Positions 1 through 8,311 of a stretch of DNA of 64,000 nucleotides are shown here, one piece after another. Numbering within the stretch: position 1 is the stretch's first letter; every line of letters begins with the position of its first letter. Position numbers and translations under genes: made by a program. Under the pieces are notes generated by a model. It was not told the origin of the DNA. It searched no databases and saw only the letters and a program-made list of their open reading frames with translations. Source of the stretch: Taibaiella sp. (GTDB lineage: Bacteria > Bacteroidota > Bacteroidia > Chitinophagales > Chitinophagaceae); assembly GCA_019638495.1 (NCBI GenBank), contig JAHBTQ010000003.1, positions 186,001 through 250,000 of the forward strand, given 5' to 3'.

Positions 1-2
1 TT

Positions 3-116
3 ACCTGGGCAGAGGAGGCAGCCCATGATTTTATCTCGCCGGCTGTGAGTGCTGCCAGCAGCGATGCTGACCTGATGAAGTTTCTGCGATTGAAGGACAT
101 ATTTCGGGACGTTTAG
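3..116 (+). CDS. C-terminal fragment of an unrecognised protein
   Basis: The first bases are open in frame 3 and end at a TAG at 114-116, giving about 37 residues cut off by the window edge. The other two forward frames stop within the first 50 bases. The visible tail is mixed polar/hydrophobic with an FLRLKDIFRDV end and no motif I recognise. No start or domain can be judged. It converges on guaB, whose terminator lies just beyond. Confidence 0.45.
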   Translation, partial: TWAEEAAHDFISPAVSAASSDADLMKFLRLKDIFRDV

Positions 117-186
117 TCTTAAATGTACAAAATATCGCAGATGCAATGTGTTTTTTGAGGGTATATGCCTAGTTGCTGTGGGTATA

Positions 187-219
187 ACAAAAAAGAAAGC
201 GCCCCCAAACGGGAGCGCT
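187..219 (-). terminator. Intrinsic terminator of guaB
   Basis: On the minus strand an 8-bp stem (GCGCTCCC with GGGGGCGC, one T-G wobble, loop GTTT) is followed by a T-rich run. It lies 25 bases beyond the guaB stop codon. Confidence 0.8.
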
Positions 220-243
220 CAATGTATTATTAACTAGTTCAGC

Positions 244-1713
244 CTACCTACTATAATTCGGCGCTTCTTTCGTTATCACAATATCGTGCGGGTGGCTTTC
301 TGCCATGCTGGCGGGTGTAATGCGTACGAACTGTGATTCGTTTTGCAGGGTAGGGATGTCCTTTGCACCGCAGTAGCCCATGCCCGCACGGAGACCACCT
401 ACGAACTGCTGCACCACTTCTGCCAGTTGGCCCTTGTAAGGCACGCGGCCTACTATGCCTTCCGGTACCAGTTTCTTGATGTCTGCCTCCATATCCTGGA
501 AGTAGCGGTCTTTTGAGCCTTCCTGCATGGCCTCTACAGAACCCATGCCGCGGTAAGACTTAAACTTCCTGCCCTCGTAGATGATGGTTTCGCCGGGGCT
601 CTCTTCTGTACCTGCAAAAATGCTACCTGCCATTACGCAGGATGCGCCCGCTGCTATGGCCTTTACCATATCGCCTGTGTAGCGGATACCGCCATCTGCT
701 ATTACGGGTACGCCTGTCTTTTTCAGGGCAGTGGCCGCTTCCATTATTGCTGTGAGCTGCGGTGCGCCTGCGCCCGTTACCACGCGGGTAGTGCAAATGG
801 AACCCGGGCCTACGCCCACCTTCACCGCGTCAGCGCCAGCTGCTGCAAGGGCTTTAGCGCCTGCGGCGGTGGCCACGTTGCCTGCTATTACCGGTAATGT
901 CTTAAAGTTCTTTTTTACGTTCTTTACAGCGTCTATCACACCTTTGGAGTGGCCGTGAGCGCTATCCAGCGTTATCACGTCTACACCTGCAGCCCTCAGG
1001 GCTTCTACGCGATCCAGGATGTCGGCAGTGATGCCTATGGCTGCACCCGCAAGCAACCTGCCCATGCCGTCTTTTGCGGCATTTGGATGACTCTTGAGTT
1101 GAATGGTATCGCGGAAAGTTATCAAGCCCATGAGCTTGCCTTTCTTGTCAACAATCGGCAACTTTTCTATCTTGTATTGCTCCAGAATACGCTCCGCCTT
1201 TTGCATATCTGTGCCTATTGGCGCAGTTACGAGGCGCTCACTTGTCATAACCTCTTTTACCTTCTTCTTGTTGTTCTTTTCGAAGCGCAGGTCGCGGTTG
1301 GTAAGCATACCAACGAGCAGGTTGTTGTTATCTACTATGGGAATGCCACCGATGCGGTTTTCCTTCATTATTTTCAGTGCGTCGCCCACCGTTGCGTCCG
1401 GTTTCAGGGTGATGGGGTCGAGGATCAGGCCATTCTCTGAGCGCTTTACTTTGCGAACATGGTCTGCCTGGCGCTCTATGCTCATGTTCTTGTGCAAAAT
1501 GCCAATTCCGCCTTCGCGTGACAATGCTATTGCCAATGGTGCCTCGGTAACAGTGTCCATCGCTGCCGAAACCATAGGAATGTTTATCCGGATGTCTTTT
1601 GTGAGGTTGGTTGCAATGCTTACTTCGCGGGGAAGAACTTCGGAGTAAGCCGGCATAAGTAGGACGTCATCAAAGGTGAGGCCCTCGCCGTAGAACTTAG
1701 ATTTTATTGCCAT
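244..1713 (-). CDS. guaB: Inosine-5'-monophosphate dehydrogenase
   Basis: This enzyme catalyses the NAD-dependent oxidation of IMP to XMP, the committed step of GMP synthesis, in the cytosol. The protein (489 residues from the chosen start) has the N-terminal signature [20 protein letters not shown], two CBS domains inserted in the barrel at about residues 95-215, the catalytic-cysteine loop [15 protein letters not shown], the phosphate-binding GMGS segment and the flap [11 protein letters not shown]. Length and domain order are normal. An in-frame ATG lies six codons upstream, but the -7 box TATCTTTG sits between the two ATGs, so only the downstream ATG at 1713 can be in that transcript. The first base of that ATG is about where transcription should begin, so the mRNA is probably leaderless. 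A strong terminator follows. Confidence 0.97.
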   Translation of the reverse strand: MAIKSKFYGEGLTFDDVLLMPAYSEVLPREVSIATNLTKDIRINIPMVSAAMDTVTEAPLAIALSREGGIGILHKNMSIERQADHVRKVKRSENGLILDPITLKPDATVGDALKIMKENRIGGIPIVDNNNLLVGMLTNRDLRFEKNNKKKVKEVMTSERLVTAPIGTDMQKAERILEQYKIEKLPIVDKKGKLMGLITFRDTIQLKSHPNAAKDGMGRLLAGAAIGITADILDRVEALRAAGVDVITLDSAHGHSKGVIDAVKNVKKNFKTLPVIAGNVATAAGAKALAAAGADAVKVGVGPGSICTTRVVTGAGAPQLTAIMEAATALKKTGVPVIADGGIRYTGDMVKAIAAGASCVMAGSIFAGTEESPGETIIYEGRKFKSYRGMGSVEAMQEGSKDRYFQDMEADIKKLVPEGIVGRVPYKGQLAEVVQQFVGGLRAGMGYCGAKDIPTLQNESQFVRITPASMAESHPHDIVITKEAPNYSR

Positions 1714-1716
1714 GTG

Positions 1717-1747
1717 CAAAGATACATGCATTTATGATTCTGACAAA
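1717..1747 (-). promoter_or_regulatory. guaB promoter (TTTG-N19-TATCTTTG)
   Basis: On the minus strand TTTG (plus 1744-1747) is followed after 19 bases by TATCTTTG (plus 1717-1724), matching the Bacteroidota TTTG / TAnnTTTG promoter. Only three bases (cac) separate the box from the guaB ATG. By the usual spacing the first transcribed base would be the A of the ATG. Confidence 0.75.
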
Positions 1748-1771
1748 TGCCGTGTATAAAACCAGTTTATG

Positions 1772-2494
1772 TTACGATAGCCGAAGCACATAGACGGCTG
1801 CCAAACCAGCTACCAGCAGGCCCAGAGCCACTGCGGCAAGCATTTTTGTGCGGCGCTCTGCGGTTTTTGATAGCAATAAGAAGAGGCAGCCTGCGGCAAT
1901 AAGCGAGCCCGTGATGTAGCCGGCAGCCGCGATAACTGTTGTGTCTTTGCTGAAGGTGGCAACGAGTCCACAGACGAGGAAAGAAAGGGCTGCCAGCGTG
2001 CGCATGAAGCCGCTTACGGCTTTCTTAGGTGCCGGAGTTATGGGACGAATACCGTTGAGTGCTGCTATCACCTCATCGCGGTGTTCTACATATTTGTGAA
2101 TTTTTAACGCCGTTTTGCCACTGCGGCTTACGGCTGTAATGGTACCGTCGCTGTCTTCGGTTATCGATGCGGTTTTTCCAAATTCGATGCCACGTTCCGG
2201 GCCGCCGGATACTTCCAGAACAATAGCGTTGTCCGTGAGCGTAAGCTTGTAAGTATCGAAATAGTGCCTGCTTGATCTTACAAAGGAGCGCCATGCAAAG
2301 ACGGTCGCAAGTAAAATGAACGGGAGCAAGATGAACAAGGTGGCGTCAGAGAAAGGATGACCACCAGAGAGCAGGTAATATTCTACTGTAACGCCTACGC
2401 ATATGCCTATGCCGGTTGCCGGAAACAGAACGTTCATGCGTTGAATCAGTTTGTTTGCGGCCAGCGTGTCTATGCGATATTCCTTGTTAGTCAT
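1772..2494 (-). CDS. Membrane protein with possible bacterial PH-like domain
   Basis: Unnamed 240-residue inner-membrane protein. Two hydrophobic segments lie near residues 25-70, then a soluble stretch at about 75-155 rich in alternating beta-like residues (KLTLTDNAIVLEV, GIEFGKTASITE, KTALKIHKYVEH). This resembles the bPH/YcxB-type membrane-anchored domains; that assignment is inference from pattern. Two more hydrophobic helices near 165-210 and a last one near 218-238 complete it. It is transcribed away from pfkA. A TATGTTTG -7 box lies seven bases upstream of the ATG, so its leader is very short or absent. Function unknown. Confidence 0.8.
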   Translation of the reverse strand: MTNKEYRIDTLAANKLIQRMNVLFPATGIGICVGVTVEYYLLSGGHPFSDATLFILLPFILLATVFAWRSFVRSSRHYFDTYKLTLTDNAIVLEVSGGPERGIEFGKTASITEDSDGTITAVSRSGKTALKIHKYVEHRDEVIAALNGIRPITPAPKKAVSGFMRTLAALSFLVCGLVATFSKDTTVIAAAGYITGSLIAAGCLFLLLSKTAERRTKMLAAVALGLLVAGLAAVYVLRLS

Positions 2495-2501
2495 CCCGGC
2501 G

Positions 2502-2509
2502 CAAACATA
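2502..2509 (-). promoter_or_regulatory. -7 box TATGTTTG before the membrane-protein gene
   Basis: The minus strand reads TATGTTTG, seven bases upstream of the ATG at 2494. No well-spaced TTTG -33 element is present, so support is the -7 match and position only. Confidence 0.45.
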
Positions 2510-2554
2510 ACCAATCGTTTCAAATCCCGTTTAGGGGTGTATAGTGAAGTCGGT

Positions 2555-2562
2555 TAACTTTG
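2555..2562 (+). promoter_or_regulatory. -7 box TAACTTTG of pfkA
   Basis: TAACTTTG lies 24 bases upstream of the pfkA ATG and implies a leader of about 20 bases. It also rules out the TTG at 2560 as start codon, because that codon lies inside the promoter. Confidence 0.55.
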
Positions 2563-2586
2563 TTAGCGTACGTAACTAAGACAAAA

Positions 2587-3567
2587 ATGGGCAGTATCAG
2601 GAACATTGGAGTAATGACATCCGGCGGGGACAGTCCGGGTATGAATGCGGCTGTACGCGCGGTGGTGCGTACCGGCATTTATCATGGACTGGGAGTTTAT
2701 GGGATAAGGCGTGGCTACCAGGGTATGATAGAGGGCGACATATTCAAGATGGCTACTACGGATGTTTCGAACATCATTCAGCGTGGAGGTACTATATTGA
2801 AAACGGCACGCAGCAAAGATTTCATGACCGAGGAGGGAATGGATAAGGCTTTTGAGCAACTGAAGAAGCATAACATTGACGGGCTGATACTGATAGGTGG
2901 CGACGGTACGTTTCGTGGGGCCGCCCAATTTTTTGAACGACATTCAATACCGGCAATCGGCTTGCCGGGTACCATAGATAAAGACCTTTCCGGAACGGAT
3001 TTTACCATCGGGTTTGATACGGCGGTGAATACGGCGGTGGAGGCGATAGACAAAATACGTGACACTGCTGAGGCCCATGACCGCCTTTTTGTTGTAGAAC
3101 TGATGGGCCGCGATGCGGGCTACATTGCACTGAACAGTGGCATAGCCTGCGGTGCTGAGGATATATTGATACCGGAAACCAAGACAGACATAAATGATGT
3201 TCTGGACAGGATAGATGCGGACGAGCGGAGGAAAAAAGCAGTACACATTATAGTGGTGGCTGAGGGCGATGATTTTGGCGGAGCGAAGGAGGTGCAGGAG
3301 TGCATTGTGAAACGGTTCCCGAAACTGGATGTGCGCAGCTGTGTACTGGGACATATTCAGCGCGGAGGTGCGCCATCCTATGCAGATAGGGTATTGGCCA
3401 GCCGACTGGGGCATGCTGCTGTGGAAGCGCTGCTGAAAGGCAATACCCAGGTAATGGCAGGTATCGTGAATGGAGAAGTGGTGTACACGCCACTGACCAA
3501 GGTGGTTAAGGAGTTTGCGCCGATCAGCGCAGATATGCTGGAGATGATAAGGGTGCTAAGCGCCTGA
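2587..3567 (+). CDS. pfkA: ATP-dependent 6-phosphofructokinase
   Basis: Phosphorylates fructose 6-phosphate to fructose 1,6-bisphosphate in glycolysis. The 326-residue protein shows the nucleotide loop TSGGDSPGMNAAVR (about 11-24), the ATP-site GGDGT at 104-108 and the catalytic PGTIDKD at 127-133 (Asp131 the expected base; the commoner form is PGTIDND). Gly at both the GGDG and PGTID discriminator positions points to ATP rather than pyrophosphate as donor. MGRDAGYIAL and the C-terminal HIQRGGAPS segment are also typical. The ATG at 2587 is chosen because the longer frame begins inside the promoter. It stands alone, divergent from the membrane protein gene. Active-site comparison rests on knowledge of the E. 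coli enzyme. Confidence 0.96.
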   Translation: MGSIRNIGVMTSGGDSPGMNAAVRAVVRTGIYHGLGVYGIRRGYQGMIEGDIFKMATTDVSNIIQRGGTILKTARSKDFMTEEGMDKAFEQLKKHNIDGLILIGGDGTFRGAAQFFERHSIPAIGLPGTIDKDLSGTDFTIGFDTAVNTAVEAIDKIRDTAEAHDRLFVVELMGRDAGYIALNSGIACGAEDILIPETKTDINDVLDRIDADERRKKAVHIIVVAEGDDFGGAKEVQECIVKRFPKLDVRSCVLGHIQRGGAPSYADRVLASRLGHAAVEALLKGNTQVMAGIVNGEVVYTPLTKVVKEFAPISADMLEMIRVLSA

Positions 3568-3634
3568 TTTTCACAGGGGTGGTTAAAAAAAAGACAAAAC
3601 GCAATGCAGGCAGGACACCTTGTCTGATTTTAAT

Positions 3635-3642
3635 TACATTTG
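3635..3642 (+). promoter_or_regulatory. -7 box TACATTTG of the exbB-exbD pair
   Basis: TACATTTG lies 22 bases before the ATG at 3665. The predicted transcript start is near 3646, which leaves a short leader and excludes an upstream in-frame TTG at 3620. Confidence 0.55.
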
Positions 3643-3664
3643 TCTTGTTCACAATTATTCTTGC

Positions 3665-4345
3665 ATGACGTTACTATCCATATTGTTTCTGCAGGCTGAT
3701 ACCACGATGGGAGCCCTGGCTGCGCCACCGCCGGCCGATGAGCAAATATCACTGATGACCCTGCTTTGGCAGGGTGGTGCGCTGATGATTCCGCTGCTTC
3801 TTTGCTCCATCATCATGGTGTACATATTTGTGGAGCGCCTGCTAGCCATCAGGAAGTCGTCGGCAGTGGACCCTACGCTGAATCTGCGAATCCTCCAGGC
3901 GATGGAAACGGGCAACGTGGCAAGTGCTATTGCTGCCTGCAAATCGAGTAATACCGCAGTTGCCCGTGTGCTTGAAAAAGGTCTGAGCCGCATGGGCAAG
4001 CCTGTGGAGTACATTGAAAAGTCAATGGAAAATACCGGCAGGCTGGAAGTTTATCAGTTGGAGAAGAATGTATCTATCCTATCTACCATAGCTGGTATAG
4101 CACCAATTTTTGGGTTCCTGGGAACTATTGCGGGTATGATCATCCTGTTCTTCAATGTTCAGCACCAGGGATTCTCGCTTGAGACTATAGCCGGTGGTAT
4201 CTACACCAAGATGGTTACTTCGGCTGTTGGACTTATCATAGGTTTGCTTTCTTATGTAGGGTATGCATACCTGAATGCACAGATCAACAAAGCTGTAAAC
4301 CGCATCGAATCAGCATCGGCAGAGTTTTTAGATAGTATACAGTAA
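3665..4345 (+). CDS. exbB: MotA/TolQ/ExbB proton channel family protein
   Basis: Inner-membrane proton-channel subunit that, with ExbD, uses proton motive force to drive TonB. The 226-residue protein has a short N-terminal hydrophobic stretch, a first clear membrane helix at about residues 35-60 (GALMIPLLLCSIIMVYIFVE), a cytoplasmic loop, and two C-terminal helices around 130-160 and 175-205. The segment STIAGIAPIFGFLGTIAGM is the family hallmark. It is followed after 19 bases by exbD on the same strand. The matching tonB-like gene is on the opposite strand just past folC, so the system is split into two converging units. Confidence 0.92.
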   Translation: MTLLSILFLQADTTMGALAAPPPADEQISLMTLLWQGGALMIPLLLCSIIMVYIFVERLLAIRKSSAVDPTLNLRILQAMETGNVASAIAACKSSNTAVARVLEKGLSRMGKPVEYIEKSMENTGRLEVYQLEKNVSILSTIAGIAPIFGFLGTIAGMIILFFNVQHQGFSLETIAGGIYTKMVTSAVGLIIGLLSYVGYAYLNAQINKAVNRIESASAEFLDSIQ

Positions 4346-4364
4346 TCCATAGTTCCGCAGATAC

Positions 4365-4769
4365 ATGAATATAAGAAGAAGACAGGGACACGACCCTCAG
4401 GGGCACTCATCAGCGCTGAACGATATTCTGTTCATCCTGCTGCTGTTCTTCCTTATCATATCTACTCTGGCAAACCCTAATGTGGTGAAGCTGAGTATAC
4501 CAAAAGCAAAGAGTGATACGAAGGCGAAGCAAACTGTTGTCGTTTCGGTGAATGACAAACAGGAATTTTTTGTGGGTACGACGCCGGTGCAAGTTGATTC
4601 CCTGAGGCCAAGAATTGCTGCTGCTATCTCGAAGTCGACAGACGCAGAGCCAACTGTTGTGATCAATGCAGATAAGCAAGCGACCGCGGATAATATTGTT
4701 GCGATCATGCGGGCGGCTCATGAGCTGCAGTTGCGCACGGTGCTGGCGGTTGATAATAACTCCAGGTAA
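4365..4769 (+). CDS. exbD: ExbD/TolR family biopolymer transport protein
   Basis: Partner of ExbB in the TonB energising complex. The 134-residue protein has a basic N-terminus, one membrane helix at about residues 19-38 (ALNDILFILLLFFLIIS) carrying the essential Asp of the family, here in the SALND segment, and a periplasmic domain of about 90 residues. Its TAA at 4767-4769 directly abuts the reverse-complement stop of folC at 4770, leaving no spacer and no room for a conventional terminator outside coding sequence. Confidence 0.92.
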   Translation: MNIRRRQGHDPQGHSSALNDILFILLLFFLIISTLANPNVVKLSIPKAKSDTKAKQTVVVSVNDKQEFFVGTTPVQVDSLRPRIAAAISKSTDAEPTVVINADKQATADNIVAIMRAAHELQLRTVLAVDNNSR

Positions 4770-6104
4770 TCAGGTGGTAGCGGCAGCCGGTGCGTTCTCT
4801 AAAGTCTCCAAAACTTCACCTACGATAAAGAAACTGCCTGTTATCAGCAGGGCGTCTTTTTCATTCATAGCTGCTTTTGCTACCTCCAGCGCGGCTGTCA
4901 CCCTGCTGTAAGATCGGCCATTCAATCCTTTTTCTGACGCCAGTTTGCTTAATTCCTCTGCCGGTAATGCCCGCTGAATATTTGCGTTTGTAAAATAGTA
5001 GGTAGCGTCCCCGGGGAAGAGGTCAAGTGCGGCGGATACGTCTTTGTCGCTTACAAAACCCAAAAGAATGTGTTTGGTACCTTCTGCGACCTGGCTGAAT
5101 TGGTCGAGTACCTGTGCTAAACCAGCGGGGTTGTGAGCCACATCGCATACAACCAGTGGGCTGCTTTGCAGAATATCCCATCGACCTTTTAGACCGGTAC
5201 GGCGTTTTACCTGTTCCAGGGCTTTACAAACTTTTTCTATGGGAAGATTGAACCCCCGATGGGAGAGCATTTCTGCGGCGGTAAAGATCGTTTTGAGATT
5301 GTGCTGTTGATAGGCCCCACGAAGGTCTGTATGCATATCAAACATTTCACGGCGTGCATTATCGACGACCTTGTAATACTGGTACTTTTCGTCCTGTTTT
5401 ACCCGCACCATACCCCAAAGAGAATCTGCATAATGAACGGCAGTTTGTTTGTGGATGGCATGCTCAAAAAATACCCGTTCTGTTTCAGGGTGTTGTTCAC
5501 CAATTACAACAGGAATGCCCTGTTTAATGATGCCTGCCTTCTCGGCCGCTATGGCGCCAAGGGTATCGCCCAGGAGGTCTTTATGGTCGTAGCTTATGTT
5601 TGTGATAATAGATATAACCGGGGTGATAATGTTGGTGCTATCTAGTCTGCCTCCGAGACCGGTTTCGATAACCGCCACGTCCACGCCCTGTTCTGCAAAA
5701 TACTGAAAGGCCATGGCCACTGTGATCTCAAAAAATGAAGGTTGAATTTCTTCGATAAGGTTTTTATTGACTTCTACGAATTTTATAACCCATTCCTCGC
5801 TTACCATTTCTCCATTGATCCGGATCCTTTCCCTGAAGTCAACCAGGTGGGGCGACGTGTAGAGTCCAGTCTTGTAACTGCAATAGTTAAGTGCGGAGGA
5901 GAGTCCGTGACTCACGCTTCCCTTGCCGTTGGTGCCGGCTATATGTATGCTGCGAAATTGTGTTTGCGGGTTTCCGAGTGCTTCGCAGAGTTTGATTGTA
6001 TTGGAGAGGTCTGGCTTCAGCGCTGCCTTCCCTATACGGGAGAACATTGGTAGCCGCTCATAAAGGTAGTTCAGCGTTTGCTGGTAGGTTGGCGCATTGC
6101 CCAT
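4770..6104 (-). CDS. folC: Bifunctional folylpolyglutamate synthase / dihydrofolate synthase
   Basis: Mur-ligase-type enzyme that adds glutamate to dihydropteroate and folates using ATP. In the 444-residue protein the P-loop GTNGKGS is at 57-63, followed by the SPHLVDFRERIRING segment around 84-98 and the central YDHKDLLGDTLGAIAAEKAGIIK signature of the family. VCDVAHNPAGL in the C-terminal domain is also typical. It lies eight bases downstream of the tonB-like gene on the same strand, so the two are very likely co-transcribed. Confidence 0.94.
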   Translation of the reverse strand: MGNAPTYQQTLNYLYERLPMFSRIGKAALKPDLSNTIKLCEALGNPQTQFRSIHIAGTNGKGSVSHGLSSALNYCSYKTGLYTSPHLVDFRERIRINGEMVSEEWVIKFVEVNKNLIEEIQPSFFEITVAMAFQYFAEQGVDVAVIETGLGGRLDSTNIITPVISIITNISYDHKDLLGDTLGAIAAEKAGIIKQGIPVVIGEQHPETERVFFEHAIHKQTAVHYADSLWGMVRVKQDEKYQYYKVVDNARREMFDMHTDLRGAYQQHNLKTIFTAAEMLSHRGFNLPIEKVCKALEQVKRRTGLKGRWDILQSSPLVVCDVAHNPAGLAQVLDQFSQVAEGTKHILLGFVSDKDVSAALDLFPGDATYYFTNANIQRALPAEELSKLASEKGLNGRSYSRVTAALEVAKAAMNEKDALLITGSFFIVGEVLETLENAPAAATT

Positions 6105-6112
6105 AGCAGAGA

Positions 6113-6916
6113 TTAGTGGCGAGTTTTAAAGATAATAGTTACGTCTCCGAATTGTTGCGGTTCGGGGCCGTCGCTTTTGCTGAAATGAGCTGAAGCGAGT
6201 TTATCCATTGCTATACGGGTAAGGGCCGGTGAAGACGATGTTTTTACTCGTTTGTTTACGATGTTGCCATTGCGATCTACTGTAACATGTATGACGACCT
6301 TGCCACCCTCGTGGAATTCAGCCTCAAACTTATCCGGAGAAATATGCCTGCCTGATAGTGTGTGCCCAATGCCGCCGGTTCCGTTGCCGGGTGTTCCGGT
6401 ATAGTTTTCTGCGCCGGGAGTTCCGCCCGGTACTCCTCGGTCGCCTGGGCCAGTAGTGTTGCCTTCGCCCTTGCCCGGCATATCCTGCTGTGCGCTGTTG
6501 CCTCCTTTTCCTGTTTCGCCCTGGTAGGTATAGCGAGGGCTTGGTTGGGATTTTCCTTTTTCGGTGGCGTCTTCGTGGCCATTCTTTTTGCTGGTGTTAT
6601 TTATTACCGGTGCGTCGGCCTCAGTGGAGCGCACGATATTCTCGGGGACGCTGCTCTTTACTGCTACGCTTTTATATACCACTGTCGCTTTGTACTCCGA
6701 GGGGTCGCTTTTTGACATTGGTTGGTCTGTGCCGCTGCCGTTATCGCTAGTGCCGAGGTTTACTTCCAGGCCGCCACCTACTTCAGAGGTCTGGGTAGCG
6801 GGGATAGTATACTTAAACAGAAAGAACAGCAATAGTAACAACGCGTGAACGCCGATAGTCCATGCGAGGGCTTTGTTATTTACTAATGGCTGCCGTTGCG
6901 GCTGCAGTGTGATCAT
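6113..6916 (-). CDS. tonB: TonB-family energy transducer
   Basis: 267 residues: a short cytoplasmic N-terminus, one membrane helix at about 17-37 (WTIGVHALLLLLFFLFKY), a long low-complexity Gly/Asn/Thr/Pro periplasmic linker at about 45-190 and a C-terminal TonB-like domain (VVIHVTVDRNGNIVNKRVK to the end). Its expected role is to carry energy from ExbB/ExbD to outer-membrane receptors. The linker is Gly-rich rather than the usual Pro/Lys-rich rod. It leads a two-gene unit with folC and faces exbB-exbD. A -7 box TATTTTTG lies 25 bases before the ATG. Confidence 0.85.
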   Translation of the reverse strand: MITLQPQRQPLVNNKALAWTIGVHALLLLLFFLFKYTIPATQTSEVGGGLEVNLGTSDNGSGTDQPMSKSDPSEYKATVVYKSVAVKSSVPENIVRSTEADAPVINNTSKKNGHEDATEKGKSQPSPRYTYQGETGKGGNSAQQDMPGKGEGNTTGPGDRGVPGGTPGAENYTGTPGNGTGGIGHTLSGRHISPDKFEAEFHEGGKVVIHVTVDRNGNIVNKRVKTSSSPALTRIAMDKLASAHFSKSDGPEPQQFGDVTIIFKTRH

Positions 6917-6941
6917 TAGGTGGCAGTTGTGCTAATAGAAA

Positions 6942-6949
6942 CAAAAATA
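6942..6949 (-). promoter_or_regulatory. -7 box TATTTTTG of tonB-folC
   Basis: The minus strand reads TATTTTTG 25 bases before the tonB ATG. No clear -33 element was found. Confidence 0.45.
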
Positions 6950-7077
6950 GCGGAAAAACAGGTGTGGATATATACCAATGTTAGACTGCGTAACATATTA
7001 ACAGTCCTTTTTTAGGTGTATTTTTGCCGAAATATGGAAGGGGGAAAAAGAAGTTGGAAAATATCCGTTTACTTTTT

Positions 7078-7109
7078 TTTGAAATAATAAATTGTTTGCC
7101 TTACCTTTG
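7078..7109 (+). promoter_or_regulatory. rpsL-rpsG promoter (TTTG-N20-TACCTTTG)
   Basis: TTTG at 7078-7081 and TACCTTTG at 7102-7109 with a 20-base spacer form a textbook Bacteroidota primary-sigma promoter. Transcription should start near 7113, giving a leader of about 28 bases before rpsL. This is the best promoter match in the first 10 kb, as expected for a ribosomal operon. Confidence 0.85.
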
Positions 7110-7140
7110 CACTCCATTTTAATTTTTACTAACGTAAGCA

Positions 7141-7545
7141 ATGCCTACAATACAGCAATTAGTACGCAAAGGCCGTGAGCAGATCCGGACGAAGTCAAAA
7201 TCCCGCGCTTTGGATGCGTGTCCACAGCGTCGTGGTGTTTGTACCCGTGTGTATACAACCACTCCTAAGAAGCCAAACTCAGCACTCCGCAAGGTGGCAA
7301 AAGTGCGTCTCACAAATAAGGTAGAGGTTATCGCATACATCCCAGGTGAGGGTCACAACCTCCAGGAGCACTCGATCGTGCTTATCCGCGGTGGTCGTGT
7401 TAAGGATCTTCCGGGTGTGCGTTACCACATTGTACGTGGAGCATTGGATACTGCGGGCGTGAAAGATCGTAAGCAGAGCCGCTCTAAGTACGGTACTAAG
7501 AAAGATAAGAAAGGCGCAGCTGCTGCAGCAGGAAAAAAGAAATAA
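7141..7545 (+). CDS. rpsL: 30S ribosomal protein S12
   Basis: Decoding-centre protein of the small subunit. The 134-residue protein has the invariant [12 protein letters not shown] start, the [17 protein letters not shown] segment and the [14 protein letters not shown] loop. Lys in PKKPNS and Lys in RVKDLPG are the wild-type residues at the two classic streptomycin-resistance sites, so no such mutation is present. A Lys/Ala-rich C-terminal tail ([10 protein letters not shown]) extends past the conserved core. It is followed by rpsG after 31 bases. Confidence 0.98.
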   Translation: MPTIQQLVRKGREQIRTKSKSRALDACPQRRGVCTRVYTTTPKKPNSALRKVAKVRLTNKVEVIAYIPGEGHNLQEHSIVLIRGGRVKDLPGVRYHIVRGALDTAGVKDRKQSRSKYGTKKDKKGAAAAAGKKK

Positions 7546-7576
7546 ATTTAATAATACATACTCAAGCTAATCATAG

Positions 7577-8044
7577 ATGAGAAAGGCACAAGCCAAAAAG
7601 CTTCCGTTAGCACCGGATCCGAAATTTAACGATAAGAACGTAACACGTTTCGTAAACTGCCTTATGTGGGGTGGAAATAAGACTGTTGTTCTCGGCGCAT
7701 TCTACGACGCTCTTGATAAGGTGGCGAAGATGACCAACGAAGACGGTTATGAGATTTGGAAAAAAGCGCTTTCAAACGTAACTCCCGCTGTAGAGGTGCG
7801 TAGCCGCAGGATAGGTGGTGCAACTTTCCAGATACCTGCTGAAGTTCGCCCTGATCGTAAGATATCCCTCAGCATGAAGTGGCTTATCCGTTACTCTCGT
7901 GAGCGCAACGGTAAGACAATTGCTGACAAGCTGGCTAACGAGATCGTAGCAGCAGCAAAGGGTGAAGGTGGTGCTTTCAAAAAGAAGGAAGACACTCATC
8001 GTATGGCTGAGGCTAACAAAGCGTTCTCGCACTTCAAGATCTAA
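7577..8044 (+). CDS. rpsG: 30S ribosomal protein S7
   Basis: Primary 16S rRNA-binding protein that nucleates the head of the small subunit. The 155-residue length is normal. Signatures include [38 protein letters not shown] and the C-terminal [18 protein letters not shown]. It is co-transcribed with rpsL. In most bacteria fusA and tuf follow. Here a perfect hairpin terminator follows 25 bases later and the next gene is unrelated, so the str operon is shortened to two genes. Confidence 0.98.
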   Translation: MRKAQAKKLPLAPDPKFNDKNVTRFVNCLMWGGNKTVVLGAFYDALDKVAKMTNEDGYEIWKKALSNVTPAVEVRSRRIGGATFQIPAEVRPDRKISLSMKWLIRYSRERNGKTIADKLANEIVAAAKGEGGAFKKKEDTHRMAEANKAFSHFKI

Positions 8045-8069
8045 TTATAGCATTAATCTGTTTTATAGT

Positions 8070-8096
8070 CCCCCGCTGTTTCAGCGGGGGATTTTT
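8070..8096 (+). terminator. Intrinsic terminator of rpsL-rpsG
   Basis: Perfect 9-bp stem (CCCCCGCTG / CAGCGGGGG) with loop TTT at 8070-8090, followed by ATTTTTGC. This is a strong rho-independent terminator. Confidence 0.9.
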
Positions 8097-8311
8097 GCAT
8101 TATAGCATACTGGATCTGCTTTTGGATAACGATGGTCCGGGGCCTGTTTCGCACGATCTGTTTTTTTGTATTTCCCGTGCTATTACTCGCATTGCTGCGA
8201 ATTCTAAAGGGTAGTTTTTCGCTCCCGAATGGGCCAGCTTTAACTTAGTATCGGCCTTTCGTTGCCCCAAAATGCTTAATTTTAGAAAAATTGGAAAAGT
8301 AAAGCTCCCTG

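Noticed and set aside
949..1440. 163-residue plus-strand frame inside guaB
   Set aside because: Fully antisense to an unambiguous IMP dehydrogenase gene; composition is that of a complementary-strand shadow with no motif.
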